Shown here: positions 1 to 8,640 of the stretch, one piece after another
Numbering within the stretch: the first letter of the stretch is position 1
Layout of the letters: each line of letters begins with the position of its first letter
Assembly: GCF_018618755.1 (NCBI RefSeq)
Contig: NZ_JACSMR010000015.1
Location: 1-55,446 of the forward strand
Length of the DNA stretch: 55,446 nucleotides
Reading direction: 5' to 3'
Source of the DNA: Exiguobacterium sp. s193
GTDB taxonomy: Bacteria; Bacillota; Bacilli; Exiguobacteriales; Exiguobacteriaceae
Program-made: the position numbers and the translations under genes
The notes under the pieces: model-generated
What the model was told of the DNA's origin: nothing
The model's input: only the letters and a program-made list of their open reading frames with translations
Databases searched by the model: none

Positions 1-127
1 GTAAGATGAACATAGCTCATAACGAATCCTCCGTTGAATGTGGTGTGGTAGCTTTATTCTACACGAGGTCGTTATGGGTTTTTTTGTGTTTTCTCCTAGG
101 TGTTGCACTTAATATTACAATTCGTCA
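1..127 (-). mobile_element. 5' end of an IS30-like insertion sequence (left contig edge)
   Basis: These bases are the exact reverse complement of 55320-55446. Read on the minus strand they hold a ribosome binding site (ggagg) and an ATG that opens MSYVHL, which resembles the first residues of IS30-family transposases; only six codons are visible. The element end lies at about base 127, where the two copies stop matching. An identity of exactly 127 bases that runs to both contig ends is what a de Bruijn assembler with k=127 would leave, so the rest of the IS is probably missing through assembly. The IS30 assignment is tentative. Confidence 0.65.
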
Positions 128-761
128 GGCAATAAGAACTGGAAAACTATCCTTCCAATTATTTGGTTTTCTAATACTATTTATTGATTTAGGGTTTGTT
201 GTAACTATAGATAACATGTTGATCGTTCAAAGAAAGATAAGTATAGAAATGACGAATAAAGACGTAAAAGTAATTAAAGCGCAAAATTATGTGACGGATA
301 GAATCTATTTTTTTATTAATAATACAATGCCTTCATTTTATATGGTTATTTGCATTCTTCTAATAAGTATAGTCCTACATATCGATATATTAACTTTTTT
401 ATATCCAGACTTAATCTTAGGAGCAGTTATAAGTTTCTTTATTTTATTAAGCTTATACTCTAATACTTTCATTATGGAGAATTACTATTTCACTAATGTA
501 AAAGAAGAATTAATTAAAACAACTAACGAGTATGATGTATATATGACTCAAAAAAAAGTTGTTATTTATATAGGTGTATTTATACTCTCATCATATGCTT
601 GGTATCAAGATTTAATAGAGTTAGAAAAAAACTTCGATATAAAAAAAATCAGAGGTGATTTAGTTTTGATTACGACTATTCTACTTTTCTTCTTATCAAC
701 TGATCGAATTTTCAAGCTAATCCATGATGATTATGTGAAATTCCAAAAAGAAAGACAATAA
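6..761 (+). pseudogene. 5'-truncated membrane protein gene read out of the IS end
   Basis: The open frame starts inside the IS copy, so roughly its first 40 codons are antisense IS sequence. Native sequence begins after base 127. From there it encodes a hydrophobic protein with about four or five membrane segments separated by charged loops (for example around residues 50-70, 110-130, 135-155 and 188-200). The native N-terminus must lie beyond the IS. The DNA is much richer in A and T than the rest of the window, which suggests foreign origin. I do not recognise the family. A shorter product from an internal ATG at 213 is possible but has no clear ribosome binding site. Confidence 0.5.
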
Positions 762-835
762 ATATTGCTCGGAACGGTTATAGAGTGACATATATTAGGA
801 ATCATACATACGTATTAAAAAAGGAGCTGTTCATA

Positions 836-1111
836 TTGAAGAAAAAAATGTTGATTCTTTCCATCCTGTTGATTGCAGGTGGGGTACTTGGAAATATTTT
901 ATTCGATCGACTCGGTTATTTTCCGAATGCAGATTTCCGGATTTTGAGTATTCCGTTAGCAGCGGGAGCGCATTATTTTAATCTAGGACTGGTGTTGCTC
1001 GCGATGACGATAGTCGGACTGGTGTTACTGCCATGGTTTCTGGAGAAAAAACAATTTTCGAAAACGGTGCTGTCACTTGTATTAATTATTTGGTTGCCTT
1101 ACGCCGTCTAA
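836..1111 (+). CDS. Small three-helix membrane protein
   Basis: I chose the TTG at 836 because AAGGAG lies nine bases upstream; the GTG at 785 has no such site. The product is 91 residues: a short lysine-rich N-terminus, then hydrophobic stretches near residues 5-20, 40-65 and 72-90. No catalytic motif is visible and I do not recognise the family. The end overlaps the upstream part of the next open frame, and the next gene starts 27 bases downstream, so the two may be co-transcribed. Confidence 0.6.
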   Translation: MKKKMLILSILLIAGGVLGNILFDRLGYFPNADFRILSIPLAAGAHYFNLGLVLLAMTIVGLVLLPWFLEKKQFSKTVLSLVLIIWLPYAV

Positions 1112-1137
1112 ACAACATGGATAGGAGCGATGCTATC

Positions 1138-2007
1138 GTGAGCAAACTCATTAAACGTCTCCATCCCGATGCAAGGGCCCCCGGGGTATCAGCTGTTGAC
1201 CTGAAAAAAGCAGAGCGTGCCTTAGGTGTGTTGTTTCCGGGTGAATACAAAGACTTGTTCTTACAGTCGAACGGTGCACAGTTTGGTGAATGGACCTTGT
1301 ACCCTGTACCAACAGGTCAAACGTTTTCACTGGATATCGTTCGTCAAAACGAGAATCGTCCCGCCGGATTACCGGACGATTTGATTTGTATCGGTGAAAA
1401 TCTGAACGGGGACAAGTTGTGTTACCGGATTCGGAAACGTTTCCTGCAGGAGCTCGTCTTTAGATGGAATGAACGGTCGGGAATCGCAAAATACCCGTCG
1501 TCTTCTTTGGGAGAGTTCGTCGATTGGCATGTCCCGAAACGAAAAACGAATCAGGCCTACCGAATTGGTCGTTTCACGGTAGAAGGCAACGAGCTAATCG
1601 TGACGGATCCTTATTACGGACTAGAAGAAGACACCGATTTACAGCTGATTTTGTCGAATGTGAAATCAGGCAGGTGGACCGCAGCTATCATTTACACGGA
1701 AGACGAATGGGTTGAGCAATTACTTGTTTTTGAAGGGGACAAAAAGCGAAGCGGCAAATGGCACCGGCAGGAAAAACTGGTCGGCGTCGACTCGGCACTG
1801 GCCGGCATTTTTGATTGGACAGCTTATCGTCAGAATCAAGCGATGGAGTTTGAGACAGTTGTTTCTGCCGATGATCAGGCTGGTATCGTCTCATTTGGTG
1901 CCGTCTCAACGTCAGGTTTTGGAGACGGGCTGTATGATGTTGACATCCAGTATGATGTCTCGCGGCAAATCGTCGGCGTACGGGTCAACTTCGCAGAGGA
2001 CGAATGA
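1138..2007 (+). CDS. SUKH (SMI1/KNR4) domain fused to a DUF4241-like domain
   Basis: The start is a GTG at 1138 with AGGAG ten bases upstream, giving 289 residues. Residues ~10-135 look like a SUKH/SMI1 fold: an acidic N-terminal helix, the LFPGEYKDLFLQSNG motif, and a later 'GEWTLYPV' strand. Residues ~145-289 (VTDPYYGL near the start, SGFGDGLYDVD and VRVNF near the end) resemble DUF4241. Both domain types occur in immunity proteins of bacterial polymorphic toxin systems, where they bind and neutralise a toxin in the cytoplasm. The fusion would be a two-headed immunity protein, which is inference. No toxin lies beside it. A terminator follows. Confidence 0.75.
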   Translation: MSKLIKRLHPDARAPGVSAVDLKKAERALGVLFPGEYKDLFLQSNGAQFGEWTLYPVPTGQTFSLDIVRQNENRPAGLPDDLICIGENLNGDKLCYRIRKRFLQELVFRWNERSGIAKYPSSSLGEFVDWHVPKRKTNQAYRIGRFTVEGNELIVTDPYYGLEEDTDLQLILSNVKSGRWTAAIIYTEDEWVEQLLVFEGDKKRSGKWHRQEKLVGVDSALAGIFDWTAYRQNQAMEFETVVSADDQAGIVSFGAVSTSGFGDGLYDVDIQYDVSRQIVGVRVNFAEDE

Positions 2008-2062
2008 ACATCTGGTGGATTGGGAAATGAAGTGTAATACGTAACAGAAAAGAAGAAAAGTC

Positions 2063-2099
2063 AAAGGAGGACGTCTCGCAACGAGGGTGTCTTCCTTTT
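2063..2099 (+). terminator. Rho-independent terminator after the SUKH-DUF4241 gene
   Basis: A 16-17 base stem (AAAGGAGGACGTCTCG pairing with its imperfect complement across a CAA loop) is followed by CCTTTTG. The rest of the ~330-base gap up to 2336 is the leader of the next gene. It is AT-rich, and I see no clear riboswitch or T-box in it. Confidence 0.75.
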
Positions 2100-2336
2100 G
2101 TATTTATGCAAGCGATTGCATTCCTATTCTTTTAATACCTTGTCCTAAAAGAATCATATTTCTTGCAAAAAACTAGTTTTTATTTCTTAGGTTTTGTGTA
2201 AGAATAGAAAACAATAAACTGAGAGAATTTTTAGAAAAATGAACGAACAGACTATCTGCTTTTCGGGATAGGAGAGAGAAATCGTCATTTTTCAAATTCT
2301 AAATAATTTATTTGCTTTAAGCCTGGAGGGGAAAGT

Positions 2337-3608
2337 ATGAAAGTGTTGAAAAGATGGAACCGGATTAGTTTAGTGAAACAAATTGTAATTGGCTTGATTT
2401 TTGGTATTATCTTAGCGGTATCGATTCCTGAAACCGCAAAATCCTTAACCATCTTTGGCACACTGTTTGTTTCCGCACTGAAGGCAGTCGCACCTGTTCT
2501 AGTATTTTTCCTGGTCATGGCTGCGATTGTACAGCATAAAAAGGGACAGCAGACGAACATGAAGTCGATCATCTTCCTGTATCTTCTCGGTACGTTCCTA
2601 GCGGGATCGATTGCTGTCATCATCAGCTTCCTGTTCCCTGTCTCTATCATTCTGACGGAGGGTGCAGAGAAATTGGCTGCTCCGGATAATGCCGTCGACG
2701 TGCTCCGAAAACTCGTCCTGAATGTGGTCGACAATCCGGTCAACGCATTGATCAAAGCCAACTACATCGGCATTTTAGCGTGGGCGATCGTCTTAGGGTT
2801 AGCACTTAAAAATGCCTCAGATACGACGAAGACGTTCATCTCGAACATCTCCGACTCAATCGCACAAGTCGTCGGGTGGATCATTAAACTCGCTCCACTT
2901 GGCATCATGGGAATCGTCATCGGTTCGGTGACGGAAAATGGTCTTAAATCACTGCTTGATTACGGTAATTTATTATTGGTCCTGATCGGGACGATGCTCG
3001 TCGTTGCACTGATCGTCAATCCGTTGATTGTTTTCATCAATGTCCGTCAAAATCCGTATCCGCTCGTCTTCAAATGTCTCCGTGAGAGCGGGATTACGGC
3101 CTTCTTCACACGGAGCTCGGCAGCGAACATACCGGTCAACATGGAACTCTGTAAAAAGCTTGGCCTTGATAAAGAAACCTACGGGATTTCGATTCCGCTC
3201 GGTGCGACGATCAACATGGGCGGCGCGGCGATCACGATTTCCGTCTTGACGCTTGCTGCGGTCAACACGCTTGACATCGCGGTCGATCTCCCGACGGCCA
3301 TTCTCTTAAGCGTCTTAGCTGCCGTTTGTGCATGTGGAGCTTCCGGTGTTGCAGGCGGATCGCTCCTCCTGATTCCGCTCGCTTGTAGCCTGTTCGGGAT
3401 TCCGAATGATTTAGCGATGCAGGTCGTAGCCGTCGGACTGATCATCAGTGTCTTGCAAGACTCGTTTGAGACAGGACTCAACTCGTCAACAGACGTTTTA
3501 TTCACAGCGACAGCTGAATATAAAAAACGTTTGAAGGAAGGGGAGCAACTGTCGATCAACCGATCGGTCATGGCTGCAGAAACAACTGAAAAAGTCGTCA
3601 ATAGCTGA
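2337..3608 (+). CDS. sstT: Serine/threonine:sodium symporter SstT (DAACS family)
   Basis: A 423-residue multi-pass transporter of the dicarboxylate/amino acid:cation symporter family. SstT imports serine and threonine with sodium. The family signature region is clear: [17 protein letters not shown] near residue 262 (the serine-rich hairpin), then [12 protein letters not shown] around residue 295 and the closing [12 protein letters not shown]. Length fits SstT (~400-415). GGAGGGG precedes the ATG. It stands alone between two terminators, so it looks like a single-gene unit inside the small-gene island. A glutamate or aspartate carrier of the same superfamily is less likely, because the NMELCKKLG form is typical of SstT. 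Confidence 0.88.
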   Translation: MKVLKRWNRISLVKQIVIGLIFGIILAVSIPETAKSLTIFGTLFVSALKAVAPVLVFFLVMAAIVQHKKGQQTNMKSIIFLYLLGTFLAGSIAVIISFLFPVSIILTEGAEKLAAPDNAVDVLRKLVLNVVDNPVNALIKANYIGILAWAIVLGLALKNASDTTKTFISNISDSIAQVVGWIIKLAPLGIMGIVIGSVTENGLKSLLDYGNLLLVLIGTMLVVALIVNPLIVFINVRQNPYPLVFKCLRESGITAFFTRSSAANIPVNMELCKKLGLDKETYGISIPLGATINMGGAAITISVLTLAAVNTLDIAVDLPTAILLSVLAAVCACGASGVAGGSLLLIPLACSLFGIPNDLAMQVVAVGLIISVLQDSFETGLNSSTDVLFTATAEYKKRLKEGEQLSINRSVMAAETTEKVVNS

Positions 3609-3637
3609 CTCGATTGTAAATATATCGGTGATGCTAC

Positions 3638-3682
3638 AAAAAGGTTAAAACCACCCGGTTGGGATGTGTTTTAACCTTTTTT
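3638..3682 (+). terminator. Terminator of sstT
   Basis: A long hairpin (AAAAAGGTTAAAAC arm, CCC/GGG inner stem) ends in a run of six T. It starts 29 bases after the sstT stop. Confidence 0.85.
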
Positions 3683-3805
3683 CTTTAGACGAATCGACCA
3701 TCTTGGATTAACATCATAAAATAAAAATTCCCATAAATGGTTATCCATTTTATAATGAATAAGAAAATTTGATTTTTTAAGAAAAGTAATCATCGAGCAG
3801 AATAT

Positions 3806-4081
3806 ATGAATTACATAGAACATCTAGAAGTTCACTGTGGCGAGATAACGTACCATCTCGAGATTGAAGAATTACAAAAAGATGGATTCAATTGATGCAG
3901 TTTCAGGATGCACCGTTTCCGAATGCGGCTACGATGACGTCTCTCGGATTATTCCGGTTTCCGCTACAATTCGAGAACGGAGCCGTCGTCCATCAGGAGA
4001 CGCCTTGATCTTCGGACGGACTGGGCGGAACGATTGCGACAACAGTTGCCAAGCGATACGGTGATTCGGCAGCTGAATTGA
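3806..4081 (+). pseudogene. Decayed small gene, two frame changes
   Basis: Three short segments in successive frames read like one protein. MNYIEHLEVHCGE... (3806-3895) ends in TGA; an overlapping ATG at 3895 opens MQFQDAPFPNAATM... to a TGA at 4006; and a further frame continues LRTDWAERLRQQLPSDTVIRQLN to a stop at 4081. The composition is protein-like but there is no good ribosome binding site at 3806. I read it as a remnant of a small island gene. It accounts for most of the apparent gap between sstT and the next intact gene. Family unknown. Confidence 0.4.
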
Positions 4082-4118
4082 GAATGGTTCGCGGATCTAT
4101 AAGAACGGGAGGGGAGTC

Positions 4119-4388
4119 ATGCAACTCGACGGTCAGAATCATTTTTGGCTGTTCGAGAAGGATGGTCGGACACTCTACACGTTTCACGGCATCATGGGAG
4201 AGCGGTTAGAAGAACCAAAGAGCGAGCAGAAATTCTCGCGTTTTTTTAATCTGGATGCTTATACCCGGGAACTTGTAGTAGAGAAGCAGAAAGATGGATA
4301 CTACGTCGTTCAAGATTTGGGTGGGGCAGGCAAAGGTTCATTACGGCAAACGCTTGACCGGACTTTATCCTACAGGGAAGAACTTTAA
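4119..4388 (+). CDS. Stand-alone WGR-like domain protein
   Basis: An 89-residue protein with a strong site (GGGAGGGGAGTC-ATG). It carries the shared island module: an aromatic strand (HFWLFEKDGRTL), a glycine turn (GIMGERLEEP), a helix (DAYTRELVVEKQKDGYYVVQD) and a short tail. The order W...DGRTL...G..G...(L)..EK...GY matches the general plan of WGR domains, which bind nucleic acid or proteins in PARPs and in some bacterial proteins; the similarity is by eye only. Four other genes in the island (5158, 7454, 13435, 14046) begin with the same module. The product is probably cytoplasmic. Confidence 0.65.
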   Translation: MQLDGQNHFWLFEKDGRTLYTFHGIMGERLEEPKSEQKFSRFFNLDAYTRELVVEKQKDGYYVVQDLGGAGKGSLRQTLDRTLSYREEL

Positions 4389-4433
4389 TCGGAAAAATTA
4401 AAGGCGGAAAATATATAAATAGGAGTGATATTC

Positions 4434-5156
4434 ATGGAATACCCAATCGGCTTACCTGGCATCACGGAAGAACGCCTCCAAGAGGTAGAGTCAGAACTCG
4501 GCTTTGAGCTTCCGAAAGAACTACGAAATAGGTACAAGCGCGAAAACAAGTTCAGCGTCGGCGAATGGGAATTTCATCCGATCAAGGACGAGCAATATAT
4601 CAAACGGACATGGGACGATCTCGTTCGTGTTAACACGACGGATGCGGAGGACTATCCATCCGGGTTCTTGCGGATCGCAAGTGACGGCACAGGTGACGAA
4701 CTCGGGTATCAGCTTCCGGACACGGAGACGATCGTCTTATGGGATCATGTAGAACAAGAGTTGTTTCCAGTAGCGCCGACGTTGAAGGCGTTTATTGAAA
4801 AGGAACAACAAATGGAACGGAGTGCGGAACAAGCAGAACTTTTCGTACAAACCGTTATCGAGACAGGAGTTGTCTACGGTCTATCAAAGTTCGAACAGTC
4901 GGGCTGGGCGTATTGTCCGTCGAATCAAGACGAGACGGACGTATTGTTATTCTTTTCGACGGAAGCAGCAGCGAAGGCTTTACAGACAAAGGAATGGGCG
5001 AACTATCACCTGATTCGCTTAGACCTGAATTTGTTCATGAATGGCTGGTTACCGAACATGATCGACGACGGACTCTATTGTGGCTTGAACTGGGGACCGG
5101 AGCTCGTCGGACTTGAGCTTGATCCGGAAGATGTCCTAGCAGATCTGGAGGGTTAA
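4434..5156 (+). CDS. SUKH (SMI1/KNR4) domain fused to DUF2750
   Basis: The ATG at 4434 sits eight bases after AGGAG, giving 240 residues. Residues 1-120 are a SUKH-1 domain (GITEERLQEVESELGFELPKELR opening, then GEWEFHPI and SDGTGDELGYQL). Residues ~135-240 are DUF2750: VYGLSKFEQSGWAYCPS, a central 'FFSTEAAAKAL' helix, and FMNGWLPNMIDDGLYCGLNW. Both are found in immunity loci of contact-dependent or secreted toxins. The stop is one base before the start of the next gene, so the two are translationally coupled. This is the second SUKH fusion in 4 kb, but its C-terminal partner differs from that of the protein at 1138. Confidence 0.8.
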   Translation: MEYPIGLPGITEERLQEVESELGFELPKELRNRYKRENKFSVGEWEFHPIKDEQYIKRTWDDLVRVNTTDAEDYPSGFLRIASDGTGDELGYQLPDTETIVLWDHVEQELFPVAPTLKAFIEKEQQMERSAEQAELFVQTVIETGVVYGLSKFEQSGWAYCPSNQDETDVLLFFSTEAAAKALQTKEWANYHLIRLDLNLFMNGWLPNMIDDGLYCGLNWGPELVGLELDPEDVLADLEG

Positions 5157-5157
5157 C

Positions 5158-5739
5158 ATGATTCAGACACTCAGTAAACAAATGGGTGGCATCACCTATG
5201 TCTGGTTCTTGTACCGCGACGGTCGAACGATCCAGATGTATCGCGGTGTTACCGAACAATGGAAACTCAATCAAGATGTCAGTGATTCAATTGAAGAAAA
5301 ATATACATTTCGGCGCCAAGCAAAACGACGGATGGAGGAATTGATTACAGAGAAGCAAGCGGAAGGATACAAGCAGGATGATATTTACGGGATGCAACCC
5401 GGACGGAAAGAACGCGAGACGTTTCGACGCCGGACGAAATGGCTCGCTTATCTTCTTGTGGGACTCGGTCTGTTTCAGTTCGTGACACCGTTCTCTCTAT
5501 TACCGATTGTTGTATTAGGTATCGGTATCGTTCTGATGTTCTTAGCATTCATCAGTAAAGATCAGTTACCAATGTGGTTACGGATTATCTGTTTCGTCGA
5601 TTATTTCTTGATGCATGTCAGTTTTCGGCAAGTGCAGTATATTCCGCATCTATTTCCGATTCTGTCGATTGGTACAGGAACGGCACTCTTATTATATCTT
5701 CGAAGCAAGCACAAACGTAAAATCGAAAAAATCTCCTGA
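5158..5739 (+). CDS. WGR-like module fused to a multi-helix membrane domain
   Basis: A 193-residue protein starting one base after the preceding stop, with GGAGG in the end of the upstream gene. Residues 1-75 repeat the island module (YVWFLYRDGRTIQMYRG ... RRMEELITEKQAEGYKQDD). Residues ~97-185 hold about four hydrophobic segments ending in KHKRKIEKIS. The module would sit in the cytoplasm, anchored to the membrane. The overlap with the SUKH-DUF2750 gene suggests that the two products act together, for example an immunity protein tethered near a membrane-active toxin target; that is inference. Confidence 0.7.
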   Translation: MIQTLSKQMGGITYVWFLYRDGRTIQMYRGVTEQWKLNQDVSDSIEEKYTFRRQAKRRMEELITEKQAEGYKQDDIYGMQPGRKERETFRRRTKWLAYLLVGLGLFQFVTPFSLLPIVVLGIGIVLMFLAFISKDQLPMWLRIICFVDYFLMHVSFRQVQYIPHLFPILSIGTGTALLLYLRSKHKRKIEKIS

Positions 5740-5855
5740 ATGTGGAGATCGCTACATATGAATGAAACAAAGAGATTACGAATCCGTTTAAAGAATCAAT
5801 TTCTGATATGACTAAAACTTCAAAGCATTGCACAAAGGTAGGGGAAAATAACAGT

Positions 5856-6633
5856 ATGAAAGTAACCTATTCTCACGAAGAATTGTTAGCACTCGAAGAC
5901 CCATTTGAATATGAAGTGGGGCTACCGATCCGAATCAGAGAACTACCGTCTTGCGTCATCGAAGAAGGGATTCCGGATAGCCGAGAACAATTGGATCGTC
6001 TTCTGAAAGATGGCTATACCTTGGTCATTCAGAAACCGCGAATTCCGAACCCTCCCGTATTTGCGGCGTTACCCGTGATAGCAGAGAATGCGTTCATGAA
6101 ATTGCATATCTGCGAGGCAAATCATTGAGGATGCGTTATGGGAAGTCCTGTCCGAGAGTGAATACAATCAGCACTGGGTATACTTTTTACTGAAGAAGGT
6201 GGATAAAGTCAGATTCGAGTTGTCCTATACCCATGAAGCGCAACGCTCGCTCCGACTGTCTAGTCTCAAAACAAATGAACTTGTTTGTCTTCGTCTTGAG
6301 GTCAATCAAAGCGTGACGTGTCAGTGGGATTAAAAAAGGAGATTCTTCACGAAAACGTATGTCGAAGGGCATAGCGATGCGACACGCATCTTTCCATGGC
6401 TTGCGGATGCGAGTTCATCGATTCGTTGTTTATGTCTGGTCGGTGAAATGCTTTTGTTTCCAGAAGACATCGTCCAATTCAAACAAATCAGTAGTGAGAT
6501 GTTCCATGACGAGCTAACGCAAAAGCATGCGCTGGGCACCTATCGCTTTTATGTAGTAATACTTGTCGGAAATGAGTTCCAGTCTAAAAGAATTTACGTC
6601 GGTATCGCTGAATTTGGTCTCGATAGCCATTGA
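5856..6633 (+). pseudogene. Disrupted island gene (frameshift near 6100, in-frame stop at 6331)
   Basis: AGGTAGGGG precedes an ATG at 5856. The first frame gives 90 residues (MKVTYSHEELLALEDP...) and stops at 6128. The +1 frame continues at once with IIEDALWEVLSESEYNQHWVY and stays protein-like to a TAA at 6331-6333. The same frame then continues without any start codon through KRRFFTKTYVEGHSDATRIF and onward to 6633. Together these would form one protein of about 259 residues broken by one indel and one stop, the latter at a six-A run. I do not recognise the family. A sequencing error is possible, but two lesions favour a true pseudogene. Confidence 0.55.
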
Positions 6634-6634
6634 G

Positions 6635-6868
6635 ATGATTAGTGATTCTCCATCTATGTATACCATTATTTGTACGAATCATGATCGACCATCATATTGT
6701 CAGGAGCTACTTGCGCAGGTACATGACATCGGCTTAACAGAAAGCGGAAGTTTACCAGTCACCGAGATAGTTAGGACATTCACCGCACGAGGTTACGCTG
6801 TTTGTACGTGGGGGAGTTCGAGTGAAGAACAGGAACTTCAGTGTTTTCTTACTGCAGCCTTCTTATGA
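6635..6868 (+). CDS. Unrecognised 77-residue island protein
   Basis: The ATG at 6635 follows the previous stop by one base, so it relies on translational coupling; there is no strong site of its own. The product begins MISDSPSMYTIICTNHDRPSY and has a beta-strand/helix pattern ending in ARGYAVCTWGSSSEEQELQ, with two cysteines near the ends. It may be a whole small immunity-type protein or the tail of the disrupted gene upstream. No family recognised. Confidence 0.45.
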   Translation: MISDSPSMYTIICTNHDRPSYCQELLAQVHDIGLTESGSLPVTEIVRTFTARGYAVCTWGSSSEEQELQCFLTAAFL

Positions 6869-6890
6869 CAAGGTAGAAAGAAGGGATTCA

Positions 6891-7373
6891 ATGAGTCTGC
6901 GTGGTGTATCGTTTGAAATCCCGAATGAACCGGGGCGTGTCTTGATCGACATATTAAGTGCGATCGAGATGAAAGCGTATGATTGGTTTCTTCGCAATTT
7001 TGATTTTCCCATCCAAACCATGGACGGGGAATGGTATGACAGTTTAGAAGAGTTTTCGGTCGATCAGAATGTGACAGGACGTGAACTAGCGAAATGGCTA
7101 AGGGGACCTAGCAATTACCTGATCTTTGCTGAATTGTTTGCATTTGAAAGTGGTCAGACTGAAGAAGTCGGAATGACTTATGAATGGTTTCAGGAAAGTA
7201 ATTGTCAAATCGCGATTTTGATTTATGACTGCTCGTACGTCGATATCTATTGTAAGGAGCAGCACGTATCGGAAGCGTTTTATGAGAACGCTGTGAAACG
7301 TGGATATACCAGAATCGAGTGGGTGACAGATGACAATGATCCTCGCACCCGTTTGTCGGTATGGTCAGAATAA
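6891..7373 (+). CDS. DUF2691-like protein
   Basis: The ATG at 6891 has AGAAGGG six bases upstream, giving 160 residues. The opening RGVSFEIPNEPGRVLIDIL matches what I remember of DUF2691 proteins, as does the later YLIFAELFAF segment. These are small cytoplasmic proteins of unknown biochemistry, often beside SUKH and other immunity genes in Bacillales. The second half is rich in aromatic and acidic residues (DCSYVDIYCKEQHVSEAFYEN). Neighbours on both sides are small island genes on the same strand. Confidence 0.6.
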   Translation: MSLRGVSFEIPNEPGRVLIDILSAIEMKAYDWFLRNFDFPIQTMDGEWYDSLEEFSVDQNVTGRELAKWLRGPSNYLIFAELFAFESGQTEEVGMTYEWFQESNCQIAILIYDCSYVDIYCKEQHVSEAFYENAVKRGYTRIEWVTDDNDPRTRLSVWSE

Positions 7374-7453
7374 GAAGTAGTCCTGACTAACAGATGTAAA
7401 CGCTAAGCGTTCATGACTTGCACGCATTGTGATGGAAGGGAACGACACCAATC

Positions 7454-8458
7454 ATGATCCAACTAATAAAACAAAGCGGCTCAGATATGCTCTACCGAAC
7501 AATCAATACCGAGGGACGTCTCATCGTGCAGTATCAAGGAATCGTTGGAGCGTGGGTGAAAACAGAAGACGTAAAACAGATGCGCGTCTCACGCTTCAAA
7601 CGATTAGGTGTACAGATATTGAGGTTGGTTGAGGAGTTTGAACGTCAAGGCTATCGCGAGCTGGACGACACAGATTACAAGGAACTAGTCGTCCAGTTTC
7701 CTTATGCCGAGGGTCAGGCAGAAGCGGCGCTTGAGCGCCGTCATATGATGGAAGAGATGATCGATGAAGGTCTGCTTCATACAGGAAACGGCTACTGTGA
7801 AGGGGGAGATATCGGTGGTAATACGACGAATATCTTTTACCATGTCCTTGATGTCGAGGCGGCTGTTTCTCTGATCTTTGAAGGGATGAAAGAACACGAT
7901 GTGCGAGGCGAACCGATCATCACGGTACCAGAAGGAGAAACATACACTGGTCTATATCCTGAAGGAGCGACGTTCGATCTGATTGGTGAGGGGAAACCAT
8001 GGAGCTGGATTCCGATGACGCAAGCGGAGGACGAGAAGGTCTGGCATGTCATTGATCAACAATTTCAATTCTCGCCTAGTACGACGATGTTTCCATCCTT
8101 CTATGCCCCAAGTCCGTTCATTACATACGAAGTGGATTACGAGAAACGAGAAGAGATGGAGCGGGAGCTACGACGTATTCTGACCGAGCTGACCGTTGAA
8201 GGAGAACGTGTCATGGCACTTGATTGGAATCATCAAGGATACTGGATTGACCCAAGACATCCGTTTCTTCGAAATGAAGAGGGAGACTGGATGATTCCGG
8301 CCGTTCCAGATGGCGATTACTCCTTTTTCATCGCTCGTGATTTTCGCTGGGGATATCTTGGTCATCCGTGGGAGGGGAGCATCACGTTATTTGGAGAAGA
8401 TATGATTTCTGCGTTCCAAGGGACAGACATTTTTATGAATGAAATCCGGAGAGGATAA
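7454..8458 (+). CDS. WGR-like module, linker domain and DUF2716
   Basis: A 334-residue three-part protein with GGAAGGG before the ATG. Residues 1-75 are the island WGR-like module (LYRTINTEGRLIVQYQGIVGAW ... VEEFERQGYRELDD). Residues ~90-190 contain a DVEAAVSLIFEGMKEHDV helix and an acidic strand region. Residues ~190-334 match DUF2716: FYAPSPFITYEVDY, then VMALDWNHQGYWIDPR, VPDGDYSFFIARDFRWG and GHPWEGSITLFGEDMISAF. DUF2716 proteins are small cytoplasmic proteins common in Bacillales immunity neighbourhoods. The fusion links the WGR-like module directly to a known accessory domain. Confidence 0.75.
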   Translation: MIQLIKQSGSDMLYRTINTEGRLIVQYQGIVGAWVKTEDVKQMRVSRFKRLGVQILRLVEEFERQGYRELDDTDYKELVVQFPYAEGQAEAALERRHMMEEMIDEGLLHTGNGYCEGGDIGGNTTNIFYHVLDVEAAVSLIFEGMKEHDVRGEPIITVPEGETYTGLYPEGATFDLIGEGKPWSWIPMTQAEDEKVWHVIDQQFQFSPSTTMFPSFYAPSPFITYEVDYEKREEMERELRRILTELTVEGERVMALDWNHQGYWIDPRHPFLRNEEGDWMIPAVPDGDYSFFIARDFRWGYLGHPWEGSITLFGEDMISAFQGTDIFMNEIRRG

Positions 8459-8472
8459 AAGGAGGTCAGAAA

Positions 8473-8640
8473 GTGAAAACACCATACGATCAGTATCAAG
8501 GCACAGCATTATGGCAGGTCATCTCGAAAGCAATCGATGAATTAGTCGACAATGATGATCTCGAAGAACGGACGACACATGAACATATTGTGGGCTATCT
8601 TTGCAGCAAACTAGAAGATCAGATTAAAGATGGAAAATAA
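8473..8640 (+). CDS. Conserved-type 55-residue protein (MKTPYDQYQ...)
   Basis: A GTG at 8473 lies eight bases after a strong GGAGG and encodes 55 residues: MKTPYDQYQGTALWQVISKA, an IDELVDNDDLEERTTHEHI segment and VGYLCSKLEDQIKDGK. It begins 15 bases after the DUF2716 gene and its end overlaps the next start by 11 bases, so it is part of an operon. I recall short proteins of this pattern (KTPY..Y....LW..I.KAI..L..N.D....T...YIVGYLC) beside immunity genes in Bacillales; that is memory, not a search. The function is unknown and the protein is helical and cytoplasmic. Confidence 0.7.
   Translation: MKTPYDQYQGTALWQVISKAIDELVDNDDLEERTTHEHIVGYLCSKLEDQIKDGK

Noticed and set aside
2103-2336. Riboswitch or T-box in the sstT leader
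   Set aside because: Leader is long enough, but I found no conserved T-box bulge, specifier or anti-terminator pair.
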